Positions 46,777-54,731 of a stretch of DNA of 64,000 nt are shown piece by piece; the first letter of the stretch is position 1, and each line of letters begins with the position of its first letter. The notes under the pieces are model-generated. The model saw only the letters and a program-made list of their open reading frames with translations, was not told the DNA's origin and ran no database searches. A program made the position numbers and the translations under genes. Source of the DNA: Wukongibacter sp050859025 (GTDB taxonomy: Bacteria; Bacillota; Clostridia; Peptostreptococcales; Caminicellaceae); the NCBI RefSeq assembly GCF_050859025.1, contig NZ_CP138200.1:5208001-5272000 (forward strand), in the 5' to 3' direction.

Positions 46777-47715
46777 TTATATACTCTTTACACCCTTAGT
46801 TTGAAATTTGGTCATATCACCATAAAGATCTTTAATCAAACTAAATTCCTCTTCATCGTAGATTTTACATTTTCCTTCACCCATATCTTTAGCCACTTCA
46901 ATAACAAATCTACATACACCTTCAATATCTACAATATTTGTAGATCCAGTTGCACAACCTGCAACTGCTACCTCAGTAGTAATAGCAACACCTACTACGG
47001 GAGCCTTCGTTGCAATAGCAGGCTGTAGTATACTATTAAGGTGATATAGACCATTTCCATATGGGGTTATATCCTGTTGAGAAATAGGAAATACAAATGG
47101 TAGTTTACCAGTAGTTCTCATCATTATTTCTAGCAAATCATCACTAACCTTTAATATATATCCTTCCTTTACTGTATTGGAAATAGCAAATCCTCTAGTA
47201 TTAATAACTTTATTACCCTTTGTGGTGTCTACAGATAAAATAGCATCCATCTCATCAGTTACTTCAAGCTTATTCATCGTTTCCATATCTACATATGATC
47301 CCATAAATCTAACAGGATAATGTTCGTTTGTTGGAGCATCAGGACATATATGAGTAGTAATAATAACATCTCCGTTAAGTACATCACCATTATTTTTCAT
47401 ATCTATAAGCTTTGATGCTACCGATAGTGCAGCCAAAGCACCATCTCCATCGGATACGAATCCCACCACTTCAGGCCTAGCCCCTAAACCTCCTAGTCTT
47501 CCAGTAATCCCTAGAGTCGGAGCATGTCCACCCTTGATTTTACCATTTTTACCAGGTAGTACTATTTTAATAAAGTCAGTTGAACCACCATCACCCATTA
47601 CTTTTTCAACTATTACTGTTTGATTACCCTTCGAGCAAAAATAATCTTTAACCTCTTTACCAGATGCATCTGCTTTATCTAGTAATTCATACATTTCCAT
47701 AACTTGTTTTAGCAC
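46777..47715 (-). CDS. DUF1177-family protein
   Basis: A 312-residue protein of the DUF1177 family, for which no activity is established. Features seen: GGHAPTLGITGRLGGLGARPEVVGFVSDGDGA in the first third, DVIITTHICPDAPT, and VAGCATGSTNIVDIEGVCRF near the end. The pattern of His, Asp and Cys could fit a metal or nucleophile site, but that is speculation. The start is GTG (47715) with GGGAGGG upstream. It lies between the PucR regulator and the transporter operon. DUF1177, AroM, PucR and Dpp-type genes commonly occur together, supporting one shared catabolic function. Confidence 0.85.
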   Translation of the reverse strand: MLKQVMEMYELLDKADASGKEVKDYFCSKGNQTVIVEKVMGDGGSTDFIKIVLPGKNGKIKGGHAPTLGITGRLGGLGARPEVVGFVSDGDGALAALSVASKLIDMKNNGDVLNGDVIITTHICPDAPTNEHYPVRFMGSYVDMETMNKLEVTDEMDAILSVDTTKGNKVINTRGFAISNTVKEGYILKVSDDLLEIMMRTTGKLPFVFPISQQDITPYGNGLYHLNSILQPAIATKAPVVGVAITTEVAVAGCATGSTNIVDIEGVCRFVIEVAKDMGEGKCKIYDEEEFSLIKDLYGDMTKFQTKGVKSI

Positions 47716-47867
47716 TATTGTCCCTCCCTTGCCTGTTATAATTTTACAAATATTCTGTATTATTAATATGAGATTAGATTAATTTTACTCTTTTTAATAG
47801 CCTATTACAATATCTTTGGGTTGTCCTATATATAAAAAACACTAGCCATTTTTGTATAATGAACAAA

Positions 47868-48998
47868 TCATATTTCATCTATTAATCTTAAAATTCTGAT
47901 AGATGTAGATAGTTGCTCCATGCAGTCATTATTGGAATTATCAATTATTGTTTCTATTTTTTTAAGTCTATATCTTATGGTATTTTTATGCACAAATAAT
48001 TTCTCTGAAGTTTTGATAATATCATTATCACATTTTATATACATTAATACCGTATTTAATATATCCATATTATACATAGCATCATATTCCTTTACCTTAT
48101 TAACTACTGATCTAGAGTATTCAAGAACTGCAGGATTTTCACATATTGGAATCAACATTTGATAAATCCCGATTTCAGATATTTTAGATATATTTTTCTT
48201 TGAAATCTTATCACATGTAATATAAGCATATCTTGCCTCGGTTATTGCTTTTTTAAAATCTTTATAATCTCTATAAAAATTACTAATACCAATATGATAA
48301 TTAATATTTTTATTTGATAAATTATCTAAAGCCCTAGCAATTATTTTTTCTATATTGCTATTTTCTTTATTACTACTGATAATAATTACAATACCCTTTT
48401 CATATTTTATAAGTGAATTGTATTCTACACACCCCAATTCATTGTCTAGTACAAAATATGCCATGTCCTTGTTTTTGTCACAACAGAAATATAAGGCACA
48501 GTAATAGTCTTTAAAATTTGTATTAATCTGTCTTACATGCTTAGATATTATTTCTCTATCCTGAAGCATCATAATCCTATCTAGTATTATAGAGTTGTTA
48601 TCTACAGAATTACTCTCTAATATTAATTTATAAGTACTTTCCAAAACATCTGAATATAAAACATATTCTCCTATGCTTATTATAGGAAAGTTATTCCTAT
48701 CGGCTAGATTTTTTATTTCTTCATTAATATCTGCATAAGCACCGGCCCCCATCAATAATCCTGGACAATTTGTATCAATTAACACTTGTATATGCTCTAG
48801 AAGTGCGTCTTCTCCACCTTCCTTTATATTATAGAAAGAAGTTAGATATAACTCACCGGTTCTATCATGGGTCCTTTTTAATATATATTCGTAAATATTA
48901 ACTCCTGTTACAATATTGTTTAAACCACCCTTTCCTGCAAGTAATCTATTCTTTTTTAATATACGCATCTCTAATATGTCACATACTCTAATACACAT
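47868..48998 (-). CDS. PucR-family transcriptional regulator
   Basis: A regulator of about 376 residues with an N-terminal PucR ligand domain (VCDILEMRILKKNRLLAGKGGLNNIVTGVNIYE), a middle GGDEF-like region and the C-terminal PucR helix-turn-helix (MYIKCDNDIIKTSEKLFVHKNTIRYRLKKIETII). PucR-type proteins usually activate purine or amino-acid catabolic genes when the inducer is present. The ATG at 48998 is chosen because GAGGAGGTTAAC precedes it, twenty codons inside the longest frame. It heads the gene set 35356-48998 and likely controls it. Confidence 0.92.
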   Translation of the reverse strand: MCIRVCDILEMRILKKNRLLAGKGGLNNIVTGVNIYEYILKRTHDRTGELYLTSFYNIKEGGEDALLEHIQVLIDTNCPGLLMGAGAYADINEEIKNLADRNNFPIISIGEYVLYSDVLESTYKLILESNSVDNNSIILDRIMMLQDREIISKHVRQINTNFKDYYCALYFCCDKNKDMAYFVLDNELGCVEYNSLIKYEKGIVIIISSNKENSNIEKIIARALDNLSNKNINYHIGISNFYRDYKDFKKAITEARYAYITCDKISKKNISKISEIGIYQMLIPICENPAVLEYSRSVVNKVKEYDAMYNMDILNTVLMYIKCDNDIIKTSEKLFVHKNTIRYRLKKIETIIDNSNNDCMEQLSTSIRILRLIDEI

Positions 48999-49070
48999 GT
49001 TAACCTCCTCAGAAATACATTGTCTTAAATATTCTAATAGTTGTATAAATATAAACAATTTTATAGTATA

Positions 49071-49120
49071 TTCGTACTTTTTGCAATTATTTCATCTCTA
49101 TTGTTAAAATATAGTACGAA
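49071..49120. promoter_or_regulatory. Inverted repeat in the pucR-like promoter region
   Basis: TTCGTACT (49071-49078) and AGTACGAA (49113-49120) are perfect inverted copies separated by 34 bp, upstream of the PucR-type gene. A TATAAA-like -10 follows on the minus strand. Probably an autoregulatory site. Confidence 0.45.
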
Positions 49121-49183
49121 AATTATATTTATCCACTATTTTAAGAAGTTTATAATTTCCTATGTATTATAAAAGATTTGTTT
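49117..49183. repeat. AT-rich tail repeat, second copy
   Basis: Related to 46710-46772 (ATTATATTTATCC, ATAATTTCCTATG, ATTATAAAA), here without the neighbouring large palindrome. Confidence 0.5.
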
Positions 49184-49196
49184 CATAATAATAGCT

Positions 49197-49235
49197 AAAA
49201 CCCGATTTTAACAATTTCTGTTATAATCGGGTTTT
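49197..49235. terminator. Terminator downstream of methionine gamma-lyase
   Basis: AAAACCCGATT(T)TAACA pairs with TGTTA(T)AATCGGGTTTT, a long stem with one mismatch and runs of A and T at its ends. It separates the lyase gene from the PucR promoter region. Confidence 0.8.
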
Positions 49236-49391
49236 ATATAGATAATGTACATGATAGTTTTACTATTCATAATTTTTATTTAAACAAGTTATTATTCATA
49301 ACTATAGAGAGTTTCAATTAAAGTTGTAACTGTTATCTCTATATCAAGAAAGCTTCACAGCCTGTGGCATATATAAATGACTCAAAAATTA

Positions 49392-50594
49392 CTATACTAA
49401 TTCATCTAGTGATTCCTTTAGATCCGCAATTATATCCTCTGGGCTTTCTAGTCCAACCGATAATCTTACTAGTCCATCTGTTATTCCAGCTTCAAGTCTC
49501 TCTTCCCTTTCATATGGCGAGTGAGTCATGGACGCAGGATGTTGGATTAGTGTCTCAGCATCTCCAAGACTTACTGCTAATTTGCACATCTTTAAGGAAT
49601 TCATTAATTTCTTTCCTTCTTCTATTCCACCTTTTAGCTCAAAAGCTATTATCGCACCTGGCAGTGCCATTTGCTCTCTGGCTAATTCATATTGTCCAAA
49701 GCTCTTTAAACCCGGATAATATACTTTTTCAATGGCAGGATGACCTTCTAAAAATTCTGCTACGTCCATAGCGTTTTTACAGTGCTTTTCCATCCTTATC
49801 TCTAGAGTTTTCATACCTCTTAAAATCAAATATGCATCAAAGGGACCTAATGAAGCTCCTGTCATATCCTTAACACCAAATAACCTTACTTGATCAATAA
49901 ATTCCTTAGAACCTACTACAAGTCCTGCAATAACATCTCCATGACCATTTAGATATTTAGTAGCCGAATGAACAACTACATCGGCACCCATTTCTAGAGG
50001 TCTTTGAATATATGGAGTAGCAAAGGTATTGTCTACCATTACTATGCAATCTTCCTTTTCATGGGCTATCTCGGCTATAGCACTTATATCTGTAATCTTC
50101 AATGTTGGATTAGCTGGAGTTTCTAGATATATTACCTTTGTATTTTCCTTCATAGCCTTCCTAACGTTTTCTGGATTGCTCACATCTACGAAGGTAACTT
50201 CAACTCCATATCTTGTAATTCCATGACTTAGATATGCATGGGTGCATCCATAGATTGCATCGGCTGAAATAACATGATCTCCAGCTTTTAAAGCAGTCCA
50301 GAAGGCAGATGTTATTGCTCCTATACCTGAACTTGCAGACATGGCAGCTTCTCCACCTTCTAATATAGCTATCTTTTCCTCTAGCTGCATATTAGTTGGA
50401 TTTCCCAGTCTTGTATATATAAAGCCTTCCTCTTCTAAAGCGAAACGCTTTCCTCCTTGCTCCGCTGAATCAAACACGAAGGTAGACGTCTGATAAATCG
50501 GCGTTGCCAGTGCACCAGTTGTTGGGTCAGTCTTATTTCCACCATGTATGGCCTTAGTTGCAAAACCTTTACTTTGTAAAGCTTCCCTTTTCAT
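49392..50594 (-). CDS. megL: Methionine gamma-lyase (PLP-dependent)
   Basis: A 400-residue cytoplasmic enzyme of the Cys/Met-metabolism PLP family. It would degrade methionine to methanethiol, 2-oxobutyrate and ammonia. Motifs: YTRLGNPTN, SSGIGAITSAFW, DAIYGCTHAYLSHG with the Cys typical of methionine gamma-lyases (Cys116 region), VDNTFATPYIQRP, and HSATKYLNGHGDVIAG with the PLP-binding Lys. Cystathionine gamma-synthases usually lack that Cys, so lyase is preferred, though related gamma-lyases cannot be excluded. ATG has GGAGGAG upstream. A -24/-12 promoter lies 48-63 bp upstream of the ATG and a broken sigma-54 activator is next to it. Confidence 0.9.
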   Translation of the reverse strand: MKREALQSKGFATKAIHGGNKTDPTTGALATPIYQTSTFVFDSAEQGGKRFALEEEGFIYTRLGNPTNMQLEEKIAILEGGEAAMSASSGIGAITSAFWTALKAGDHVISADAIYGCTHAYLSHGITRYGVEVTFVDVSNPENVRKAMKENTKVIYLETPANPTLKITDISAIAEIAHEKEDCIVMVDNTFATPYIQRPLEMGADVVVHSATKYLNGHGDVIAGLVVGSKEFIDQVRLFGVKDMTGASLGPFDAYLILRGMKTLEIRMEKHCKNAMDVAEFLEGHPAIEKVYYPGLKSFGQYELAREQMALPGAIIAFELKGGIEEGKKLMNSLKMCKLAVSLGDAETLIQHPASMTHSPYEREERLEAGITDGLVRLSVGLESPEDIIADLKESLDELV

Positions 50595-50641
50595 ATGAAA
50601 CTCCTCCTTTTATTTATAAAATATATTATACTTATACCTTA

Positions 50642-50657
50642 TGCAATTTATATGCCA
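50642..50657 (-). promoter_or_regulatory. Sigma-54 (-24/-12) promoter of methionine gamma-lyase
   Basis: On the minus strand TGGCATATAAATTGCA matches the TGGCAC-N5-TTGCW consensus, with GG and GC spaced ten bases apart. The predicted start would be near 50630, leaving a ~36-nt leader before ATG 50594. Such promoters need an AAA+ activator. Confidence 0.85.
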
Positions 50658-50706
50658 AACTCACCCCATTGAAAATACCTAATAGTAAATTTCAAACACT
50701 CTCATT

Positions 50707-50724
50707 TGGTTATATAATGAACCA
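50707..50724. promoter_or_regulatory. Candidate upstream activator site
   Basis: TGGTT-N8-AACCA, a perfect 18-bp dyad about 50 bp upstream of the -24 element, similar in layout to TyrR-type boxes. It is a plausible binding site for the interrupted activator next door. Confidence 0.5.
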
Positions 50725-50738
50725 TTTATCCTAAAAAC

Positions 50739-50774
50739 GTAAAGAAAAGTTTCCAAACGGAAACTTTTCTTTAC
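50739..50774. terminator. Terminator of the TyrR-like activator gene
   Basis: GTAAAGAAAAGTTTCC pairs perfectly with GGAAACTTTTCTTTAC around a 4-base loop, directly after the stop of the activator C-terminus. Confidence 0.85.
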
Positions 50775-50775
50775 A

Positions 50776-50946
50776 CTAGTTTAAATTGTACTTATTAATC
50801 TTATTTATAATCGTAGTGTGGGAAACGCCTAATTTTTTTGCAGCTTTCCTGATGCTTTTACTATCCTGCAATACATCCTTTATGACTTCTCTTTCAACAC
50901 TTTCAACAATATCCTTTAGTCTCTCCCCCCTATGATATAGTTTATT
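50776..50946 (-). pseudogene. C-terminal fragment (Fis-type HTH) of IS-split activator
   Basis: This encodes the last 52 residues of the sigma-54 activator whose larger part lies at 52638-54044. The piece holds RLKDIVESVEREVIKDVL and the helix-turn-helix SKSIRKAAKKLGVSHTTIINKINKYNLN, typical of TyrR-like proteins. An open frame reaching back to 50976 is formed partly by insertion-sequence DNA (MRVVEFCNKLNK...), so that start is fortuitous. Without the AAA+ domain in cis this fragment cannot activate transcription, though it could still bind DNA if expressed. Confidence 0.88.
50935..50946. repeat. 12-bp target-site duplication, left copy
   Basis: ATATAGTTTATT is repeated exactly at 52644-52655. 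Collapsing the two copies restores the activator reading frame. Confidence 0.85.
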
Positions 50947-52643
50947 TAGCTTGTTGCAAAATTCTACAACTCGCATAAATACTGTGTTTAAATCTATTGA
51001 AAAGGCTAAGTTTCCCCCATTTTGGGTATATATACAATAACCAATTGTTAATAACTCAAAGAAAGGAGAAACTTATGCCAATTCAAGCAAAACAATTGAA
51101 CTTTCGTGATGTTTCATCTGATTTTGATGATTTCTTCAATCAGAATCAATGTAATTTACTTTCTTTACTCAATGAATTTATCAATATCTCTGATTTTATT
51201 CCTTTTTCTTTTTATCAAAAGTATTATTCTAAACTAGGCACCAATAGAGATTTTTCTCTTGAGTCAATGCTCTTAGCTTTTATTCTAAAGAATATTTTAT
51301 CTATCCCTACTATTGACCTTCTAATTTCTTTACTAAATATCTCTTCTGAAATGCGTAGTTTCTGCGGTTTCCTTAGAGTTCCTCACAAATCTCAATTTTC
51401 AAGATTTAAATCAAATTTCTCTGATGAGTTAAGAGATTTATTCCATAATCTTGTTGATATCACTGAAAATTTGGCTAATGAGGTTAATCCTTTTCTTTCT
51501 TCTATTTTGATTACTGATACAACTGGTTTTGAACTCTATGTCACAGAAAATAACCCTAAATTTTATCAATCCCAGCTGCGTAAAGCCAAAGCTTATGCTA
51601 AAACTCTTAAAAAAGATAATAAGGACTTAACTTTTGATATTGAAAAATATGCTCAGAGTAGGATGCCTAAATATGCTTCTTCTAACAATGATGCTAAGCT
51701 TTCTTACCTTAATGGTCATTTTGGCTATTTTTTAAAGTCTACTATTTCTACTAATGGCTTTGGTCTCGTTAGAGATGTTAATTTCTATGATTCTGACAAC
51801 AATTTATCCCTTGACCTAACTCCTAGGGAAACTAAGGATTTATATGATGCTAAATCTTTAATTCCTACTCTTGAAACTTTTTTTAGTTTTCATCCTGATT
51901 TTAAATATAAGTATTTTATTGGTGATGCTGGTTTTGATGCCGATGATAATTATGCTTATCTACATGGAAAAAACATTATGCCAATTATTAGCTTAAATCC
52001 TAGAAACTCCTCTGATTTACCTCAGTCTGATTTTAATGAGATTGGTATTCCTCTTTGTCCTTTTGACCCTTCTTTGCCTATGGTTTATGATGGTATTTCT
52101 AGAGAAAAAGGTCGTGCTGATAGAGTTAAGTATATTTGTCCTAAGGTCAATAAAACTGTTATTAAAGGCAAAACTACTTATATTCTTAATTGCCATAATC
52201 CTTGCACTAAGTCAAAATGTGGTCGAATTAAACAGCTTACTATTCATCACAATTATAGGTTTAATACTTCTTTTCCCCGTAATAGTTTGAAATGGATATT
52301 GCTCTTCAAGCTAAGAACTATTGTTGAAAGGTCTATCTCACAAATTAAGAATCTTTTACAAATTAAAGCTTCTAAGGTTCGAAGTACTGTATCTTTGAAA
52401 GCCGATATATTTTTAGCCTGTATCTCTCAACTAATTGCTTTCATTCTTTTAGCTAAGAGTCAAGATAAACATAATAATCCTCTAGCTATAAAATCCTTAA
52501 TAGCATAATTAATTATTGATAAAAATTTAAGGTCTCAATAACCTTCGGTTTGGTATGCCTTTTTTATGAGTATTTCTCTATGCTATCGCATTTTTATTCT
52601 ATTTTCTCTGTGGATAAGTTGAAATCATTTTTTGCAACTACCT
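50947..52643 (+). mobile_element. Insertion sequence (~1.7 kb) with DDE transposase
   Basis: The ends are imperfect inverted repeats: AGCTTGTTGCAAAA at the left and AGGTAGTTGCAAAA read inward from the right, with weaker similarity continuing to CTGTG/CACAG. It is flanked by identical 12-bp direct repeats ATATAGTTTATT (50935-50946 and 52644-52655), the target duplication. Size, one transposase gene and a 10-13-bp duplication fit IS4-like or related DDE elements; I do not assign an exact family. Confidence 0.9.
51075..52508 (+). CDS. IS transposase, DDE type with DUF772-like N-terminus
   Basis: A 478-residue transposase. The N-terminal half (SLESMLLAFILKNIL..., EMRSFCGFLRVPHKSQFSRFKSNF) resembles the DUF772 transposase domain. 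The catalytic part shows DTTGFELYV, then FIGDAGFDADDNY and the C-terminal RTIVERSISQIKNLL, candidates for the D-D-E triad. A Cys pair region (CHNPCTKSKCG) precedes the last motif. I use the ATG at 51075 because AAAGGAGAAACTT precedes it; a longer frame from 50997 has no ribosome site. No frameshift or stop is visible, so it may be active. It is encoded opposite to the gene it interrupts. Confidence 0.92.
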   Translation: MPIQAKQLNFRDVSSDFDDFFNQNQCNLLSLLNEFINISDFIPFSFYQKYYSKLGTNRDFSLESMLLAFILKNILSIPTIDLLISLLNISSEMRSFCGFLRVPHKSQFSRFKSNFSDELRDLFHNLVDITENLANEVNPFLSSILITDTTGFELYVTENNPKFYQSQLRKAKAYAKTLKKDNKDLTFDIEKYAQSRMPKYASSNNDAKLSYLNGHFGYFLKSTISTNGFGLVRDVNFYDSDNNLSLDLTPRETKDLYDAKSLIPTLETFFSFHPDFKYKYFIGDAGFDADDNYAYLHGKNIMPIISLNPRNSSDLPQSDFNEIGIPLCPFDPSLPMVYDGISREKGRADRVKYICPKVNKTVIKGKTTYILNCHNPCTKSKCGRIKQLTIHHNYRFNTSFPRNSLKWILLFKLRTIVERSISQIKNLLQIKASKVRSTVSLKADIFLACISQLIAFILLAKSQDKHNNPLAIKSLIA

Positions 52644-54044
52644 ATATAGTTTATTATTAGCATTAAATTCTATGGCATTTCTAGCATCTACCACTATATC
52701 CTCTCTTCTTAAAATACTTCCACTACAAAGAAGCATGGATCTTTCTATAACGTTTTTAAGCTCCCTGACATTCCCCTTCCATTCATAGTTCATAAGCTCC
52801 CTTACAAATTCTGAATCTCCATGCTTTATCTTCTTCCCAAGCTTTACATTCAGTTCATTAATAAAATAATTTACTAGATGAGGAATGTCTTCAATTCTTT
52901 CCTTTAGTTTTGGAATATATATGGGCATAACATTTAATCTGTAGTATAAATCACTTCTGAACTCATTTTCTTCTATCATTTTTTCTAGATTTCTGTTTGT
53001 GGCCCCTATTATCCTTACATCTACTTCCTCCTCCTTTGTCCCTCCAATTTTCCTAATGGTTCCATCCTGAAGAACCCTTAGAAGCTTGGCTTGCATAGTC
53101 AATGACAGTTCTCCAACCTCGTCAAGAAATAGTGTTCCTCCATTGGCTACTTTAAAAAGTCCTTCCTTTCCCGTTAAAGCTCCCGTAAAGCTTCCCTTTT
53201 CAAATCCGAATAATTCACTTTCTATTAGATTATCTGGTAGTGCCGCACAATTTAATACCACAAATTTCTTGTCATTTCTGTCGCTTAGCTTATAGATGGC
53301 CCTGGCAAACAATTCTTTTCCCGTTCCACTTTCACCCCTTAACAGTATGGTAGAACTACTCTTTGCAACGGCTAAAATCATTCTTTTTACATTATCAATC
53401 TTGGGACTGTTACCTATGATTTCCCTAAAGACTCCCTCGTTGCTTTGTAGGACGGCGTTGGCAATCTTCATAGCATCGTCAAAATCCTTTATTGAAATGA
53501 CAAATCCATGATTTTTATTATCATCATCGTTGATTGCCTTAAGAGAAACTAAATACAGATTTTCGCCCTTGTCATTTTCTATTTTTAGTTTTACATTCTC
53601 AAACTCCTGTCCCTCTTCAATGAGATCTCTTATGTTAGGTTTGTCGTAAAATAATTTCCTTATATCTTCCCCTAATACTTTATCCTTCTTTATGTTTAAA
53701 TATTGTTCACAATAGTAATTAAATATTTCAATCTCAAAATTTTTGTTAACGGCTATTATTCCCTTATCAACTGAATCTATAGTTGCAAAAAGCTTTTTTT
53801 CATTTATTTCATAATTAAGGAGTTTAATCTCCTCTATTGAAATAATCCCATCAACGCTATAAAGCTCCTCTAAAAGAATATCTCTAAGCCTATTGTCTAT
53901 CATTTTGAACTTCACACAGAATTTATTAGGAAATACTTCTAAAGAATCAACACTTAAATTATTCTTATAAAAAACCTCTAAAACCTTATATGTCATACCT
54001 ACTCTATCCTGAGTAGTTATCTCCAGCCTAATAAACTTTTTCAT
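52638..54044 (-). CDS. TyrR-like sigma-54 activator, truncated by IS insertion
   Basis: About 468 residues remain: an ACT-like N-terminal domain (KFIRLEITTQDRVGMTYKVLEVFY...), a PAS domain (about 85-190), and the AAA+ sigma-54 interaction domain with Walker A GESGTGKE, ELFGFEKGSFTGA (a GSFTGA variant of GAFTGA) and Walker B GGTLFLDEVGEL. The last natural residues are NNKLY; the final Arg and stop come from the inserted element. The Fis-type DNA-binding domain is cut off and found at 50776-50946. The intact protein would have about 520 residues, like TyrR. The start at 54044 has GGGTGAG upstream. It was probably the activator of the adjacent methionine gamma-lyase, which is an inference. Confidence 0.9.
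   Translation of the reverse strand: MKKFIRLEITTQDRVGMTYKVLEVFYKNNLSVDSLEVFPNKFCVKFKMIDNRLRDILLEELYSVDGIISIEEIKLLNYEINEKKLFATIDSVDKGIIAVNKNFEIEIFNYYCEQYLNIKKDKVLGEDIRKLFYDKPNIRDLIEEGQEFENVKLKIENDKGENLYLVSLKAINDDDNKNHGFVISIKDFDDAMKIANAVLQSNEGVFREIIGNSPKIDNVKRMILAVAKSSSTILLRGESGTGKELFARAIYKLSDRNDKKFVVLNCAALPDNLIESELFGFEKGSFTGALTGKEGLFKVANGGTLFLDEVGELSLTMQAKLLRVLQDGTIRKIGGTKEEEVDVRIIGATNRNLEKMIEENEFRSDLYYRLNVMPIYIPKLKERIEDIPHLVNYFINELNVKLGKKIKHGDSEFVRELMNYEWKGNVRELKNVIERSMLLCSGSILRREDIVVDARNAIEFNANNKLYR
52644..52655. repeat. 12-bp target-site duplication, right copy
   Basis: ATATAGTTTATT, identical to 50935-50946. Confidence 0.85.
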
Positions 54045-54198
54045 ATATCTCACCCAACTTAAGCTTTTTTCTTATTCTATAATACGCAGCAGGCTTCATG
54101 CAAGATTTTCCTTTTAGTTATTAGTGTTTTTGAAAGGATATTAAAGCTATAAAAAATAAATTAGTAAATCCTTATACCATTCTCTGGGCAAATATGTC

Positions 54199-54250
54199 TT
54201 GACATTTTAAAATTACATGTGTAAACTTAATCTTGTGATTACATATGTAA
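54199..54250 (+). promoter_or_regulatory. Promoter with two BlaI/MecI-type operators
   Basis: A TTGACA -35 (54199-54204) and TAAACT -10 (54222-54227) are spaced 17 bp. Palindromes TTACATGTGTAA (54213-54224) and TTACATATGTAA (54239-54250) have the TACA-N-TGTA core of BlaI/MecI sites. They sit in direct repeats 26 bp apart that also share AAACTTAAT, overlapping the promoter, so the repressor encoded next would repress itself and its operon. Confidence 0.82.
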
Positions 54251-54290
54251 ACTTAATGTTTCACATAAAAAATATTAAGGAGGTCATTCC

Positions 54291-54674
54291 ATGCCTATTC
54301 CTAAGATATCAGAGTCTGAGTGGGAGATAATGAAAATTATATGGGAAGGCAATCCCATAACTTCAGAAAAAATAATAGCTTCTTTGCATGATAGAGTTTC
54401 GTGGACCGAGCAGACTATAAAGACTTTCATAAACCGACTTGTTAAAAAAGGTGCAGTTGGATTCGAAAAATCAGGACGTAGATATCAGTATTACCCACTT
54501 ATCTCTAAAGAAGAATGTATAAAGGAAGAAAGTAAGTCCTTTTTCAATAGAGTATTCAATGGAGGCTTTAGTATGATGGTATCTAATTTTTTAGAGGAGA
54601 TCCATCTATCCAATGAAGAAATAGACGAGCTTAAAAGAATACTTGAAGAAAAGAAGAGCGGGAACAACAAGTAG
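54291..54674 (+). CDS. BlaI/MecI/CopY-family repressor
   Basis: A 127-residue repressor with the winged helix of the family: ISESEWEIMKIIWEGNPITSEKIIASL, then SWTEQTIKTFINRLVKKGAVGFEKSGRRYQYYPL, and a C-terminal dimerisation helix. MVSNFLE places Asn99-Phe100 where BlaI and MecI are cut by the activated BlaR1/MecR1 protease. ATG has AAGGAGG upstream. The partner protease-receptor follows 57 bp downstream in the same operon, and two palindromic operators lie upstream. No beta-lactamase gene is nearby, so the target may be the operon itself or remote genes. Confidence 0.93.
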   Translation: MPIPKISESEWEIMKIIWEGNPITSEKIIASLHDRVSWTEQTIKTFINRLVKKGAVGFEKSGRRYQYYPLISKEECIKEESKSFFNRVFNGGFSMMVSNFLEEIHLSNEEIDELKRILEEKKSGNNK

Positions 54675-54731
54675 CAGTCAATAAGTCACCAATATTTTGA
54701 AATCATTTAAAGTGCAGAGGGGGGGTTATAT

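Noticed and set aside
49392..50594. Cystathionine gamma-synthase
   Set aside because: The YGCTH segment with the lyase-type cysteine and the catabolic sigma-54 context favour methionine gamma-lyase, though related activities remain possible.
50776..50976. Independent 66-residue HTH protein
   Set aside because: Its first 14 or so codons come from the insertion sequence and target duplication; the rest joins in frame to the truncated activator, so it is a gene fragment.
50997..51074. N-terminal extension of the transposase
   Set aside because: No ribosome site precedes it, while AAAGGAG precedes ATG 51075.
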